Below are positions 9,124-19,033 of a stretch of DNA of 64,000 nt, piece after piece. The notes under the pieces are model-generated. The model had not been told where the DNA came from and searched no databases. It saw only the letters and a program-made list of their open reading frames with translations. Source of the DNA: Nocardia alni (GTDB taxonomy: Bacteria > Actinomycetota > Actinomycetes > Mycobacteriales > Mycobacteriaceae); contig NZ_JAGPOX010000036.1 of NCBI RefSeq assembly GCF_019038435.1, positions 1 to 64,000 of the forward strand, written 5' to 3'. The translations under genes were made by a program, and so were the position numbers. The stretch's first letter is position 1. Every line of letters starts with the position of its first letter.

Positions 9124-10656
9124 ATGACGAAAAAACGAACACGCATAGCCGCGACTCCCCAGCTGGTACGGCGAGCTGCCCGAAACCCGCTACGACGGCA
9201 GCAAAAGGCATTGCAGCACAGCGTGCCCACCTTTACCGAGCAGACTGCGGAGCGATCGGTCGACGGTGATCGGCGGCGGGTATCGCGGCGGCGGCGCCTG
9301 CTGGACAAGTACGGCTGGTACGAGGGGCGCTCAGAGGGCGCGTGGTCGACGACCCGCCAGGCCGAGGCATGGAACCTGGCGACCAACCGGCGTCGTACTC
9401 GCCAGGACGGAGTGCTGGCCGGACTGAACACCATGACGCAAACCCTGGAGATCGTGGACGCCTTCGCCGCCTACGGCATCGACACCTCGGGCATCAACAT
9501 CGTGGTCATCGGCGACATCGGACGCGGCAAATCCTCCTGGATCAAAACCGTGTGCGTGCTACGCCAGCTCGTGGCCGGACGACAAGTCGTAGTCCTGGAC
9601 CGCAAACCCCAAGCCGGATCCGGCGAATACACACCCCTCGCCCAGGGATTGGGCGCGGAAAGCATCCGGTTCCGCATCGGCGGCACCGGCGCCTGCCTGA
9701 ACCTCCTCGACCCGGCCATCAGCCGCGGCGGCGACCACCAGCACGGACTGGAAGGCATCGTCCCCGCCGGACAGGAAGCCCTCGTCCTGGCCGTACTCAC
9801 CGACGCCATGGGCCGCACCCTCGACGAGAAAGAGAAAGCCGCCGTCGGCGCGGCGCTGGCTGCGGTCAATACCGCCGCGCACAGCACCGACACCGAGCCG
9901 GTGATCCGCGATCTGGCCATGCGGCTACTGGACCCAGCGTCGAACGACGGAACCGTGTTCGGCTCCCGATGGAGCGAACGCGCACTGGAATGGGGCCTGG
10001 AACCGGGCCTGGCGCTTGCTCGGCTGGCCGACCGGGACCTGCGCGGTTTGGTCGACGCACCCACCAGCCCTGCGGTCCGCGACGCCCTGGAAACCCATCC
10101 GCTGGTGCACTTCGACCTCAGCTCCTTGCCGACCGACGGACCCGCGCTGCGAGTGGTGATGACCGCGATCAACACCTGGCTGGCCAACCGGCTGGCAGCG
10201 CGATCCTCGCGCTACCAGCAAACCATCCTGGTCGTCGAGGAAGGCTGGCACGTCGCGGGCGGCTCCACCGGCGAAGTCTTCCGCGCCAATCTGAAACTCT
10301 CACGCGGACTCGGGCTTTCGACTGTCTCGGCGTTCCATCATCCGGCCGATCAGCCGCCGGACTCGCCCGCGCGGGCGTTGATGGGCGAGGCGTCGATCGT
10401 GGTGTTGTTCGGGCAATCGCGCGCCGACGACGCCACCGAGACGGTCAACCTGTACCGGCTGCCAGCCGGAACCGAGGACACCCTCATGCAGCTGGGGCGC
10501 GGCCAAGCCCTGATCAAGATCGGAAGCCGAGACCCGTTCCTACTCAGCCACATCCGATCCCCCTGGGAAATCGCACTCACCGACACCGACGCCGCGATCA
10601 CCGGCCAACCCCACACGAACCCCGCGCAAGCGATCGGCCGTCAGGACGAATCATGA
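9124..10656 (+). CDS. VirB4-like T4SS ATPase
   Basis: ATG 9124 follows a GAAGGAGG site; in-frame sequence upstream lies within the previous gene. The 510-residue protein has Walker A at about 130-137 (GDIGRGKS) and a Walker B-like segment (ILVVEEGWHV) followed by the typical LKLSRGLGLSTVSAFHHPAD region of VirB4/TraC ATPases. It lacks the long N-terminal domain of classical VirB4, which seems to be supplied by the preceding SCO6880-type gene. It should energise channel assembly and substrate transfer at the membrane. Its stop overlaps the next start (ATGA). Confidence 0.85.
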   Translation: MTKKRTRIAATPQLVRRAARNPLRRQQKALQHSVPTFTEQTAERSVDGDRRRVSRRRRLLDKYGWYEGRSEGAWSTTRQAEAWNLATNRRRTRQDGVLAGLNTMTQTLEIVDAFAAYGIDTSGINIVVIGDIGRGKSSWIKTVCVLRQLVAGRQVVVLDRKPQAGSGEYTPLAQGLGAESIRFRIGGTGACLNLLDPAISRGGDHQHGLEGIVPAGQEALVLAVLTDAMGRTLDEKEKAAVGAALAAVNTAAHSTDTEPVIRDLAMRLLDPASNDGTVFGSRWSERALEWGLEPGLALARLADRDLRGLVDAPTSPAVRDALETHPLVHFDLSSLPTDGPALRVVMTAINTWLANRLAARSSRYQQTILVVEEGWHVAGGSTGEVFRANLKLSRGLGLSTVSAFHHPADQPPDSPARALMGEASIVVLFGQSRADDATETVNLYRLPAGTEDTLMQLGRGQALIKIGSRDPFLLSHIRSPWEIALTDTDAAITGQPHTNPAQAIGRQDES

Positions 10657-11150
10657 CGCGCCGCGGCATGCCGAGCCCGAGCCGACACGAGCCAATGCTT
10701 CCGGCAGGACTGACCCTGGCACTGCTGGCGGGCGCCACGATCGTGGTCGCCGTACTCGGCGGCGGCGCACTGTCGGCGATCCTGTGCGGGCATCGGCCCG
10801 CGCTGGCCGGGCCCGGCGCTGTCGTCGGCGTCATCGGCACCCTGATCACCCACCCCGCACACCCCGCCGCAGCATGGCCACACGACCCGCGGCCCGGGCC
10901 AGCGTGGCTCACCTGGCCGTGCATCCTGCTCGTCGCCATCGGCTGGAGCGCGGGCGTCAGCATTATCGGCAGCGCGGTGCACGGGCGGTTGGGGCGACGG
11001 CGCGACGAGGGCCTGGCCAGCGTCCAGGACATCCGCCGCACCGGCCTCGATGCCCGCTCCGCAGTTCGCAAAGCCATCCACGAATACCCAAACCTGGTTG
11101 CCCAGCACCGTATCCCGCGAACACAACACCGAAGGCGGTGGATGCGATGA
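10653..11150 (+). CDS. Small membrane protein, likely membrane anchor partner of the coupling ATPase
   Basis: The 165-residue product has two or three hydrophobic helices (GLTLALLAGATIVVAVLGGG, a Gly/Ala/Val stretch near 50-65, and WLTWPCILLVAIGWSAGVSI) and a basic C-terminus. It overlaps both neighbours by 4 bases. The following VirD4/TraG-like ATPase has no transmembrane segment of its own, so I infer that this protein provides the membrane domain. No family motif is recognised. Confidence 0.6.
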   Translation: MTRRGMPSPSRHEPMLPAGLTLALLAGATIVVAVLGGGALSAILCGHRPALAGPGAVVGVIGTLITHPAHPAAAWPHDPRPGPAWLTWPCILLVAIGWSAGVSIIGSAVHGRLGRRRDEGLASVQDIRRTGLDARSAVRKAIHEYPNLVAQHRIPRTQHRRRWMR

Positions 11151-12535
11151 CCTGGATTTTATCCCGGACACATCCAGCGGTGGACCCCTCAGCGGTAGCG
11201 ATCGATATCGGCGTACTGCGCGATGACCCTCGCGAGCACGTCTACCTGCAACACCGCGACGGGGTGATCGTGCACGGACCCACCGGCTCTGGAAAAACCT
11301 GGCGCGTCGCCTGCCAACGAGTCTGGGACGCACCGGGATTCGTGCTGGCCACCACCACCAAAGCCGACCTCGTCGCCGCGACTTTCGCCGCCCGCGCCGA
11401 AGTCGGGCAGGTCGCGGTATTCGACCCGGAAAACCTCACCGGCTGGCCCGACCCGATCCGCTGGTCGGTTCTGACCGGCTGCGACGACCCGGACACCGCC
11501 ATCCGCCGCGCCGCGGCCCTGGCCCGCGCCATGCCTCTGGAAGGCACCCGCAACGGCGCCTACTTCGAACAAAAAGCCGCCACCGTGGTGCGCTGCTACC
11601 TGCACGCCGCAGCCCTGGACGAGTACTCGATCCGGGACGTGCGCGTGTGGATCTCCGCACGCACCAACCGCACCGCGATCGACATCCTCACCGACGCCCT
11701 ACCAGACTGGGCCACCGAACTCGAACAGATCCTCGGCTCAGCCTCGGAATCCACCGACGACGTCCTGGCCGCCGCCGCCCGCCTCCTCGAGCCCCTCGCC
11801 TCCCCGAAACTCCTGGCCGCCGTGGACATCCCGATCGAGGAATCCTTCACCATCGAGCAGTTCGTGCTGTTCGGGACCAACACGCTGTACCTGATCTCCA
11901 AAGGCGGCACCCACAGCATGGCCCCGTTCGTCGCCGCCCTCGCCGCTGAGGTCCACTACATCGCCGACCGCGCCTCCCAACACCGGCCTGGCAAGCGGTT
12001 GGATCCGCCGATCCGCCTGGTACTCGACGAGATGAACAACGTCGCACCGCTGCCTGACCTTCCCACGATCATGACCGACTCCGGCGGAAAAGGAATCAGC
12101 GTCTGGGGATTCAGCCACAACCAAGACCAGAACGAACTGCGATGGGGCACCGAAGGCGGCAAAGTCCTGGCCCAATCCGCACCCGCCACCGTCATCCTGC
12201 CCGGCCTGCGCGGCGTCGAGGAACTCACCGCCCTGTCCCGGCTACTCGGTGAACGCCGCCACTGGGAAGCCACCCTGCACGACGGCAGCCGCAGCTACGC
12301 CCTACACGACGACACCGTGCTACGCGCGGACGAAATCCGCGAACTCGGCACCGACCAAGCCCTCCTGATCTACCGCAACGCCCCCGCCATCGTGCTTCGG
12401 CTGCCCAGCGTCTGGGATGTGCCCCGCTGGCGGGAGAAGGTCATTGCCTCTACCGCACGCTTCGACCACATCGTCACCACCACACCAGTGCCGTCGACAC
12501 CGCTGCAACAGGACCCGAGAAAGAAGTCGCGATGA
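11147..12535 (+). CDS. VirD4/TraG-type coupling ATPase
   Basis: The 462-residue soluble ATPase has Walker A at 44-51 (GPTGSGKT) and Walker B at about 289-295 (IRLVLDE), followed by the TraM-recognition-type region MNNVAPLPDLP and the segment GISVWGFSHNQDQNELRWG typical of TraG/TraD coupling proteins. Such proteins recognise the relaxase-DNA complex and pump it into the channel; a fitting MobF relaxase lies at the far end of the window. Its start overlaps the upstream gene and its stop overlaps a small downstream ORF. Confidence 0.85.
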   Translation: MTWILSRTHPAVDPSAVAIDIGVLRDDPREHVYLQHRDGVIVHGPTGSGKTWRVACQRVWDAPGFVLATTTKADLVAATFAARAEVGQVAVFDPENLTGWPDPIRWSVLTGCDDPDTAIRRAAALARAMPLEGTRNGAYFEQKAATVVRCYLHAAALDEYSIRDVRVWISARTNRTAIDILTDALPDWATELEQILGSASESTDDVLAAAARLLEPLASPKLLAAVDIPIEESFTIEQFVLFGTNTLYLISKGGTHSMAPFVAALAAEVHYIADRASQHRPGKRLDPPIRLVLDEMNNVAPLPDLPTIMTDSGGKGISVWGFSHNQDQNELRWGTEGGKVLAQSAPATVILPGLRGVEELTALSRLLGERRHWEATLHDGSRSYALHDDTVLRADEIRELGTDQALLIYRNAPAIVLRLPSVWDVPRWREKVIASTARFDHIVTTTPVPSTPLQQDPRKKSR

Positions 12536-12696
12536 GCGAACATGCCGATCACGACCTGGCCGAGTACCTGCGTCGACAGAAGATCGTCCAGGAGATGTGT
12601 GCCGCGGCCACCGAGGTATATCGCTGTCGCATCAAGCAACGGCGTCGGCCGGTTTCGCGCCAGCCCTGGCGACTCGTGAAACCCCGCCGGATATGA
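12532..12696 (+). CDS. Small basic protein of the conjugation operon (54 residues)
   Basis: The ATG at 12532 overlaps the stop of the coupling ATPase gene (ATGA), the coupling arrangement seen repeatedly in this operon. The product begins MSEHADHDLAEYLRRQ and is strongly basic at the end (RIKQRRRPVSRQPWRLVKPRR). It has no recognised family. Basic charge would fit nucleic acid or protein binding, but that is a guess. Confidence 0.5.
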   Translation: MSEHADHDLAEYLRRQKIVQEMCAAATEVYRCRIKQRRRPVSRQPWRLVKPRRI

Positions 12697-12811
12697 CCGC
12701 GGATCGGCACCGATGCGGACGGAGTCGCCGGAAGAGCCTGATGCAGAACACCGATTCTGCCAACAGGTAATGAGCACAACAGCATTCAAGTTCAGTCGAA
12801 GGGAGTGATCC

Positions 12812-13273
12812 ATGACATTCGACGAGGAACGTAGTCAGGAAGATTCGGTCGATCTGCCTGTCCCGTGCCGGTATTCGTGGCCAGACCTGGATTTCGCCGG
12901 GAAAGCTGCGTTGTGGCAAGATCTGGCGGACTGGGTTGACTGGCTGCGGCAGCGCTACCAGCTCGGCTCCCGTATTCCCGCTTGCTGGTGGCGTCACGAA
13001 GCGGTCGTGGAAGAACTCACCGCGCTCATGGCTGCGCACATCGCCGCCTACACCTGCCCACCGGCTCAGGCCGAGCTGGCGCGTGAAGACCTCACCGCCT
13101 GGCACACCCAATGGTTCTGGCCCACGGTCGAACGCCTCACCCGCATCAGCGATTTCACCGGTTGCCGTCCCACCGAGTGCGGATACCGGCGCACCAAGCA
13201 GCCCACTCTCGACGGCCTGGCTGACCTGATCGCCACCTATACCGCCCGCGCCGAGAACGCGAGTGGATGGTGA
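12812..13273 (+). CDS. DUF4913-family protein
   Basis: The 153-residue protein has the pattern LWQDLADWVDWLRQRYQL, IPACWWRH and AWHTQWFWPTVERL, which I recognise as DUF4913, a family found in actinobacterial conjugative elements and phages. The function is unknown. GAAGGGAG precedes the ATG. The stop overlaps the start region of the DUF1173 gene. Both families commonly sit after the coupling ATPase in actinobacterial transfer regions. Confidence 0.7.
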   Translation: MTFDEERSQEDSVDLPVPCRYSWPDLDFAGKAALWQDLADWVDWLRQRYQLGSRIPACWWRHEAVVEELTALMAAHIAAYTCPPAQAELAREDLTAWHTQWFWPTVERLTRISDFTGCRPTECGYRRTKQPTLDGLADLIATYTARAENASGW

Positions 13274-14481
13274 TGTACACCCTCGACGGACACCCCCTGG
13301 ACCTGCTCGGCGAGGCCGGGCAACAGGTGCTGGCCGATATCCACCGCGACCCGAGCCGCCGACCGGGCTGCCTGTGTAGCCCGAGTCAGGACGGCGGGGT
13401 ACCGATGTACATCGCTCGAATCGGCCAGCGTTACTACCTCAAACGCATGCCAGGTACCGGTCCCGAACACGCACCTGACTGCGGATCCTGGAGCCCACCG
13501 GCTGAACTGTCCGGCCTGGCGCCGTTGCTGGGCACCGCGATCTGCGACCAACCCGACGACGGCGCAACCCGTCTCGGCCTCGGCTTCGCTCTTACCCGCC
13601 AGCCTGGCCGCAACACCACCGTCGGTGCCAGCAGCACTGTCACCGACACCGAGGACGGTAGGCACGCCCGGTTGAGTCTGCGGGGGCTGCTGCACTACTT
13701 GTGGGAGGAGTCGGGGCTGACCCGCTGGACTCCCGCCCTGGCTGGCAAACGTCACTGGGGGATGGTCCGCTCGAGGCTTCAGCGGGCGGCCGAGGACAAG
13801 GTCACCAAAGGCCACCCGCTGGCCGACTATCTGTATATCCCCGAAATGTTCTCCAGTGCAATAAAATATGACATCGTTGGCCGTCGGACCTTGGCGCTGA
13901 AGCGGCTCACCGGGACCGATGGAAGCCGTCGGCTGATGCTGCTGGTGGGCGAGGTCAAAGATCTGCGTCCCGCTCACTTCGATCAGCGCGCACTGATTAT
14001 CAAACACCTTCCGGACTTTCCGATCCTGGCCGACGATGCACTCATCACCCACCTCCGCACGAGCCACGGCACAGAATTCGCTCTGCGACAAGCAATCTCC
14101 GACAGCCATCTCATCCTGGCGGCCACGTTCGCACTCAGCACCGCCGGTGTAGCGGTCGCCCAGGACGCGGCGCTGATGACCGTGACCCGGGACTGGACCC
14201 CGTTCGACACCATCAGCGACCACGCCCTGCTCGGTGTCCTTGCCCAGAAGCGCCGCCGATACGTCAAACCGTTGCGCTACCTGCTCCCGACCGCCGCGCA
14301 GATCCCCTGCGTGGTGCTCACCGACACCGACCCACCTACGCCCTGCTACCTCACCGACAACCATCAGCCCGAGCCGCCGAATATAGCGGGACCGCAGTGG
14401 ATCTGGAATACCAGCACAGCCCCCCACATGCCGCCTCTGCCCCCGGTGAACATCGGAACGACGATCCGGGCCGCTAGGTGA
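13267..14481 (+). CDS. DUF1173-family protein
   Basis: The 404-residue product carries CLCSPSQDGGVPMYIARIGQRYYLKRMPGTGPEHAPDC near the N-terminus, with Cys and His spacing typical of a small metal site and of DUF1173 proteins. Long DUF1173 proteins are found on actinobacterial and proteobacterial mobile elements and have no known function. Three closely spaced in-frame starts exist (13267, 13270, 13273); I give the outermost. The gene overlaps the DUF4913 stop, so the two are probably translationally coupled. Confidence 0.65.
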   Translation: MVMYTLDGHPLDLLGEAGQQVLADIHRDPSRRPGCLCSPSQDGGVPMYIARIGQRYYLKRMPGTGPEHAPDCGSWSPPAELSGLAPLLGTAICDQPDDGATRLGLGFALTRQPGRNTTVGASSTVTDTEDGRHARLSLRGLLHYLWEESGLTRWTPALAGKRHWGMVRSRLQRAAEDKVTKGHPLADYLYIPEMFSSAIKYDIVGRRTLALKRLTGTDGSRRLMLLVGEVKDLRPAHFDQRALIIKHLPDFPILADDALITHLRTSHGTEFALRQAISDSHLILAATFALSTAGVAVAQDAALMTVTRDWTPFDTISDHALLGVLAQKRRRYVKPLRYLLPTAAQIPCVVLTDTDPPTPCYLTDNHQPEPPNIAGPQWIWNTSTAPHMPPLPPVNIGTTIRAAR

Positions 14482-14558
14482 ACGAACCCGGCACGAGCAC
14501 CTGTTGGTGAGACCCGGATCCCGAACGTACGTGAGGAGAAACTGACAAGGAGGCCGTC

Positions 14559-16091
14559 ATGGAACCTGACAGCAACGATCGCCCTGGCGACCGGGCCGAC
14601 ATCGAATCGGCGCTGCGGCGAGACTTCGCGCGCGCTTATCGCCTGGGTGTCGCGGCCGAGTTCGCCACCACCCAGACCGAAGGTCTGAGGCTGCGCGAAC
14701 AGGCCGACCATATCGCCCGAAGCTGGCTGGCGGGAAACGACGAATGGACACGACACTGGCAATACCTCGACGACGCCTGTGACCACTTCAGAGACGACCC
14801 GATCCAGGCCCGGAAATACCCCGGCAGTCTTACCCACCACGACAGTCCCGATCCCGCCACCGCCGCAACGAAACTGGCGAGCTTGCAGCAAGCCTGGGTG
14901 ATGGATCACGAACGCCGAATCGCGACCGCGCCACCCGACCCGATCGACCATCGCACTCTGCAAACCCTGCCCTACACCGCAACTTACCGCCCCCACGGAC
15001 GCTTGAAGTCCCATGAACGGCTCACCAGCTGGTGGCAAGCCCGCGAATGGATCCGCGACACCACCTACAGATACCCCAGCACCGCTGCCGACATCGAGAT
15101 CAGCGCCCGCGACATCCACACCGGCACCCAGCACGTGCTGATGACCGCCGAACACGCCGACCCCATCAAACTGCGCACCGAACTCACCCGACTGGACCAG
15201 CTCCTGGGCGCACGCCGGAACCTCGACGGCAAACCCTGGCTGGACGAGCTGTGCGCAGACGTCCTTGCCGACGAATACCACAAAGTACTTGCAGCCCAAT
15301 CGAATCCCTGGGGAATGCGCCACCGCTTCGAACACCAACTCCGCGCGGATGACCTGCGCGACCAATACCTCGACTTCGCCACCCGCGCCGCCATCCCCTC
15401 CCCGGCCGACCTACTCGCATCGATCGACCACACCGTGCGCACCACGAACCTGTACGCCATCGAACCCGCCACGACCAGCTGGCTCGACGATACCGTCACC
15501 CACGCCGAGCAGGCGCCCGTAGCAGTGAAGGACGCCGGCCTGAGCACCCACTACCGTGCACCCGACGATTCCGCGGTCACCATCGTGGCCGGCTGGAACA
15601 TCATCCACGGCGACACACCCTGGTACGCCGAGACCCGGATAGCAGTCGAAAACAACGGCTGGATCAGCACACACACCGGGCCATCGGGCCACTACGCCAC
15701 CTGCGCCGAACTCATGGCCGCCCTGCAACAGCATGCCGGTACCGGCGCGACCGACCCAGGCAGCGCGCGTGCCGTGCCCGCGAATGTCGCGGCCACGCTC
15801 TGGGATTTCGAGGGCCAACTCGCCGACCTCACTGACGATCTGACTGCGACCCAACACATCCGCCAGACGATCCGGAGCGATGAACCGTACCGGCTCACGA
15901 GCTCCGGGTCCGTAGAGTCCCAGGCCGACGGGCGGAAACAGCTGAATTCGACTGCGCTGGAACAAGACCACAGCCACCTCCAAGGCGAGTCGAAGCTCAT
16001 CGACCAGAACCGTGAACGTGCCAAGCATCGACGCCAACGCGCCAACCGCCAACCCCCGTTCCGCCCTCCACCGCACCGCCGCAGGCCCTGA
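14559..16091 (+). CDS. Hypothetical protein of the conjugation operon
   Basis: A strong AAGGAGG lies 5 bases before ATG 14559. The 510-residue product is soluble and rich in Asp, Arg and His. Its first half is largely helical, a middle section (about 325-400) resembles a small alpha/beta domain (TIVAGWNIIHGDTPWYAETRIAV), and the C-terminus is a highly basic, Pro-rich tail. I do not recognise the family. Codon use and operon position match the neighbours. A DNA-processing or accessory transfer role is possible from context only. Confidence 0.65.
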   Translation: MEPDSNDRPGDRADIESALRRDFARAYRLGVAAEFATTQTEGLRLREQADHIARSWLAGNDEWTRHWQYLDDACDHFRDDPIQARKYPGSLTHHDSPDPATAATKLASLQQAWVMDHERRIATAPPDPIDHRTLQTLPYTATYRPHGRLKSHERLTSWWQAREWIRDTTYRYPSTAADIEISARDIHTGTQHVLMTAEHADPIKLRTELTRLDQLLGARRNLDGKPWLDELCADVLADEYHKVLAAQSNPWGMRHRFEHQLRADDLRDQYLDFATRAAIPSPADLLASIDHTVRTTNLYAIEPATTSWLDDTVTHAEQAPVAVKDAGLSTHYRAPDDSAVTIVAGWNIIHGDTPWYAETRIAVENNGWISTHTGPSGHYATCAELMAALQQHAGTGATDPGSARAVPANVAATLWDFEGQLADLTDDLTATQHIRQTIRSDEPYRLTSSGSVESQADGRKQLNSTALEQDHSHLQGESKLIDQNRERAKHRRQRANRQPPFRPPPHRRRP

Positions 16092-16147
16092 CCGCTATCC
16101 CCGCAACCAACCGACACCAGGAGGCCCGCCCGGAAGGAGTAACCCAC

Positions 16148-17368
16148 ATGGCAATCCCCAACCCCGACCCCAGCTCGGCCACCGCCGCCGCCCTCACCGC
16201 AATCCGCACCCTCGTCCAATCCCAGAACCTCCGCCAAGCCAAACAGCAACTGCGCCAACTGGAAAAAGGCATCGACGACCAGACCTGGCTGATCATCACC
16301 GAAATCGCCCACACCCTACGCTTCAAAACCCACGACGCAGCCCTGGGCAAACTGCGCAACCTCTGGTATCGAAACGAGCCCTACCGAGCCCTGATCGAAG
16401 CCTGCGTCCCCAAACAAGCTGAGGGACAATATATTCGCGAACCAGCCAGGAAACAGCGTCCGACACAAGATGACGTACGCCCCCGCGCAGGCAACATCAC
16501 CGAACAATACGAAGACGAACTCGGAAAGACCGAACGCAACGACCCCGGCACGCCTCGCCCAGAACCGATCGTCGACAACCGCGACTACGACATCGACGCG
16601 GTCGACAGAGGCCAGATCGGCCTGTGCGTCTCCTGCCGTCTGGAACGCTCCGCCATCGACCGCGAGACTGGCCAAGCCCTCACCGGACACGGCGACGACG
16701 GCCTCTGCGGCGAATGCCGCGGACTCGGCCGCCCCGGCATACCCGAACTCCCGCTCAACCACACCCGCCAACAGGCCGTCGAAGCCCGCTTGCAATTCCT
16801 CGCCGAGTCCTTTCACACCGATACCCATACCGACCCCCGCGCGGTCTTCCGCCAGGAGTGGTTGTTTGCCGGTTACAAAACACGCCCGATCATCGAGAAG
16901 TGGGTCGATACCCATACCGAGCCCGAACTGCTGAAGGAACAGCTGCTGGTCGATGCCCGCTCGATGAACGGCCAATGCGCAAAGTGCAAGGAATGGCGCC
17001 AACTTCGCGACAAACTCTGCGTCGACTGCCACCCTGGATTCGGTGGCGAAACAACACCCGCCGGCTCGATCGTGCCGGGCCACACGGCAGAGCAGGAGAA
17101 GGTCGGCATAGAGAAGCTGGACCCAAGCGCACAGGGCGACGAGCCCAGCACCGAATCGGCCCAGGGAGATCACGTCTCGAAGAGTGCGAATAGCCAACGG
17201 ACAGAGCCGGAATGGGTCAGGAGTGGCTCCGCCCCCGTGTCGCAGGCGGTTGGAGTTGAGGTAAAGCGCGCGGATACGCGACCACCGGCGGCCTCGGCAG
17301 AGCCCAAGCCTGAACAGCGGCGTCGGATGCCCGTCCGGCAGCTGACACGGCCAACTCGCTTACGCTGA
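16148..17368 (+). CDS. Zinc-ribbon-containing hypothetical protein, last gene of the conjugation operon
   Basis: The ATG follows a GGAAGGAG site. The 406-residue protein has a helical N-terminus (about 1-80), a charged linker, then two Cys pairs forming likely zinc knuckles: CVSC with CGEC, and CAKC with CVDC further on. Its tail is hydrophilic and of low complexity. Several CxxC pairs suggest nucleic-acid binding or a structural role. No family is recognised. The conjugation operon ends here; the CRISPR array 1 leader motif begins about 140 bases downstream. Confidence 0.65.
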   Translation: MAIPNPDPSSATAAALTAIRTLVQSQNLRQAKQQLRQLEKGIDDQTWLIITEIAHTLRFKTHDAALGKLRNLWYRNEPYRALIEACVPKQAEGQYIREPARKQRPTQDDVRPRAGNITEQYEDELGKTERNDPGTPRPEPIVDNRDYDIDAVDRGQIGLCVSCRLERSAIDRETGQALTGHGDDGLCGECRGLGRPGIPELPLNHTRQQAVEARLQFLAESFHTDTHTDPRAVFRQEWLFAGYKTRPIIEKWVDTHTEPELLKEQLLVDARSMNGQCAKCKEWRQLRDKLCVDCHPGFGGETTPAGSIVPGHTAEQEKVGIEKLDPSAQGDEPSTESAQGDHVSKSANSQRTEPEWVRSGSAPVSQAVGVEVKRADTRPPAASAEPKPEQRRRMPVRQLTRPTRLR

Positions 17369-17505
17369 TGGGAGGTTCTCCTTCTGGTTTGGGCTCTACG
17401 GTCATCGGCCGCGGCTTACTTGCCGGATTCGAAGATTTATCGTGGGGTGGGCGGATGAGAACAAGGTGGACGTTGTCATCTAACCGATATGGGGACGTTG
17501 GGGTA

Positions 17506-17636
17506 GGTTTGGAACCCCTAGTGCGACTGAATCTCCAGGAGGGTTCCGAACCAGCGATCAGGCAGATTGCGGTGCTAGGCAGTCGATATCTGACTCTGGC
17601 AGCTGGCGGAGAGGCAGAAGTCCCAGTTCAGGCAGG
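17506..17636 (+). promoter_or_regulatory. Leader of CRISPR array 1 with conserved inverted-repeat motif
   Basis: The segment contains GGTTTGGAACC at 17506 and its partner GGTTCCGAACC at 17542-17552, then exactly 84 bases to the first repeat. The same two elements, at the same 36-base offset and 84-base distance, precede all four arrays in the window. The sequence just before the repeat (CCCAGTTCAGGCAGG) is shared with array 3. The leader probably contains the promoter and the adaptation signal. Confidence 0.75.
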
Positions 17637-18258
17637 GCAGCGCCGGACGTCCGCGTCCGGCGAGGATCTCAACGAGTCGATCGCTGCTCAGATCGAATTC
17701 GATCCCGCGGCAGCGCCGGACGTCCGCGTCCGGCGAGGATCTCAACCCGACAAGAACGCCGTGGCTGCGCACAGCCGTCCTCAGCAGCGCCGGACGTCCG
17801 CGTCCGGCGAGGATCTCAACTGGTTCGCGATCGCGTATATGCGCACGACAGGGACCGCAGCGCCGGACGTCCGCGTCCGGCGAGGATCTCAACTTTTTGA
17901 GCCGGACGGCAATCGAGTTCGGTCCGAAGCAGCGCCGGACGTCCGCGTCCGGCGAGGATCTCAACACCGTTCGATCCTTTGCTGTAGGCGTTGCAACACG
18001 GCGGCAGCGCCGGACGTCCGCGTCCGGCGAGGATCTCAACGCCAGCCCGACCCGGATGCGCTCCATCGTCGCGGGCAGCGCCGGACGTTCGCGTCCGGCG
18101 AGGATCTCAACGTGATCCGTGCGGGCCGACGCATCTGCGGGGTCCTGAGCAGCGCCGGATGTCCGCGTCCGGCGAGGATCTCAACGCCAGCACCACGTCG
18201 TATCGGCCGCGGGTCAGCAGGCAGCGCCGGACGTTCGCGTCCGGCGAGAAATCGCAAC
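17637..18258 (+). CRISPR. CRISPR array 1: 9 repeats, 8 spacers
   Basis: Repeats are 37 bases, starting GCAGCGCCGG, with the stem GCCGGAC/GTCCGGC, and ending GAGGATCTCAAC. They start at 17637, 17710, 17784, 17857, 17929, 18004, 18075, 18149 and 18221. Spacers are 34-38 bases. Most copies have GTCCGCG in the loop, but copies 7 and 9 have GTTCGCG and copy 8 has a GGATG change. The last copy is degenerate (GAGAAATCGCAAC), which places the leader on the left. It is about 30 kb from cas3 and has no adjacent cas genes, but repeat and leader match the I-C locus to the right. Confidence 0.97.
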
Positions 18259-18554
18259 TGGGATATCTCGGGGGGCGCGCACGTGGTGCTGGGGGTATTT
18301 GCCGGGCCCACAGGTTCCAGGTTTATCGGAATTCAGTGATACAACCGTGCTCACTGGTTCCCGCAAGTGACGGGCTATTCCCGATATCTGTCCGGCCAGC
18401 TTGGTGACTGCTTGTTTCGCTGGGATCACAGGGGCGGATCCACAGGACCGACTCACCGGTATGCAGGGCGGCCGGGGCCGACTCACCGCCCCGGGCATTC
18501 CCGCTGGCAGTGCTACCGGGCTGAACAGGGGGAATCGTGGGCTGGCTGTGATGC
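18259..18554. other. Intergenic region after array 1, no gene identified
   Basis: No convincing reading frame, ribosome site or RNA gene is seen here. The region separates the array from the convergent ESX-type operon. A pair of GACTCACCG repeats (near 18452 and 18479) is the only local structure noticed. Confidence 0.5.
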
Positions 18555-18983
18555 CTACGTCCAACCGCTTTGCAGGTTTCGTTTCTCGAAGTAGTGGTCG
18601 TCAGCGGCCTGGATCTCGGCTTCGGACAGGGGATGTCGTGCTTGCTCGGGAGCTGCCGATCGGGTGCGTGCGTGAGTCAGTTGATCCTGGATGCGCGGGC
18701 TGGCCTGGCTGGCGAGGCGTGCGAGCTTGGATTTGGCGTCGGCGCGGGCTTTGCGGTGGCAGTCGAGCAGGGCGGCGGTGAGCTGCTGGCTGGTCCAGCG
18801 CATGACGCCGGGGGCGATCTGCAAGCTGGTGATGTCACCGTTGGCGTCGACCTCGACGAGCACGCCGCTGACCTCGTGGCGTCCGCGTACCGCGGCTGCT
18901 TGTGACGCCAGTTGCTGCCCGTCGCGCTGGATATCCGCGAGTTTCTGCTGGAGGTGGCGTTCCCATTCGGGCAGATTCACCAC
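18555..18983 (-). CDS. YbaB/EbfC-family protein, last gene of the ESX-type module
   Basis: The 142-residue product starts with a coiled coil (MVNLPEWERHLQQKLADIQRDGQQLASQAAAV), then a beta sheet segment (VSGVLVEVDANGDITSLQIAPGVM) and a helical region (TAALLDCHRKARADAKSKLARLAS). This is the YbaB/EbfC architecture. In Mycobacteriales such proteins are found near WXG100 genes, where EspL-type members are associated with ESX secretion. It is co-directional with the WXG100 and effector genes upstream. Confidence 0.75.
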   Translation of the reverse strand: MVNLPEWERHLQQKLADIQRDGQQLASQAAAVRGRHEVSGVLVEVDANGDITSLQIAPGVMRWTSQQLTAALLDCHRKARADAKSKLARLASQASPRIQDQLTHARTRSAAPEQARHPLSEAEIQAADDHYFEKRNLQSGWT

Positions 18984-19033
18984 GTGCTACAGCCCTTTCA
19001 CAGTCATGACGTCCGTACGCGGCCCTCGACGGG

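Noticed and set aside
17368-18339. Long + strand reading frame across array 1 with a repeating peptide (ISASGEDLN-like)
   Set aside because: It is created by the 37-base CRISPR repeats being read in frame by chance; similar repeat-derived frames appear on both strands of all four arrays.
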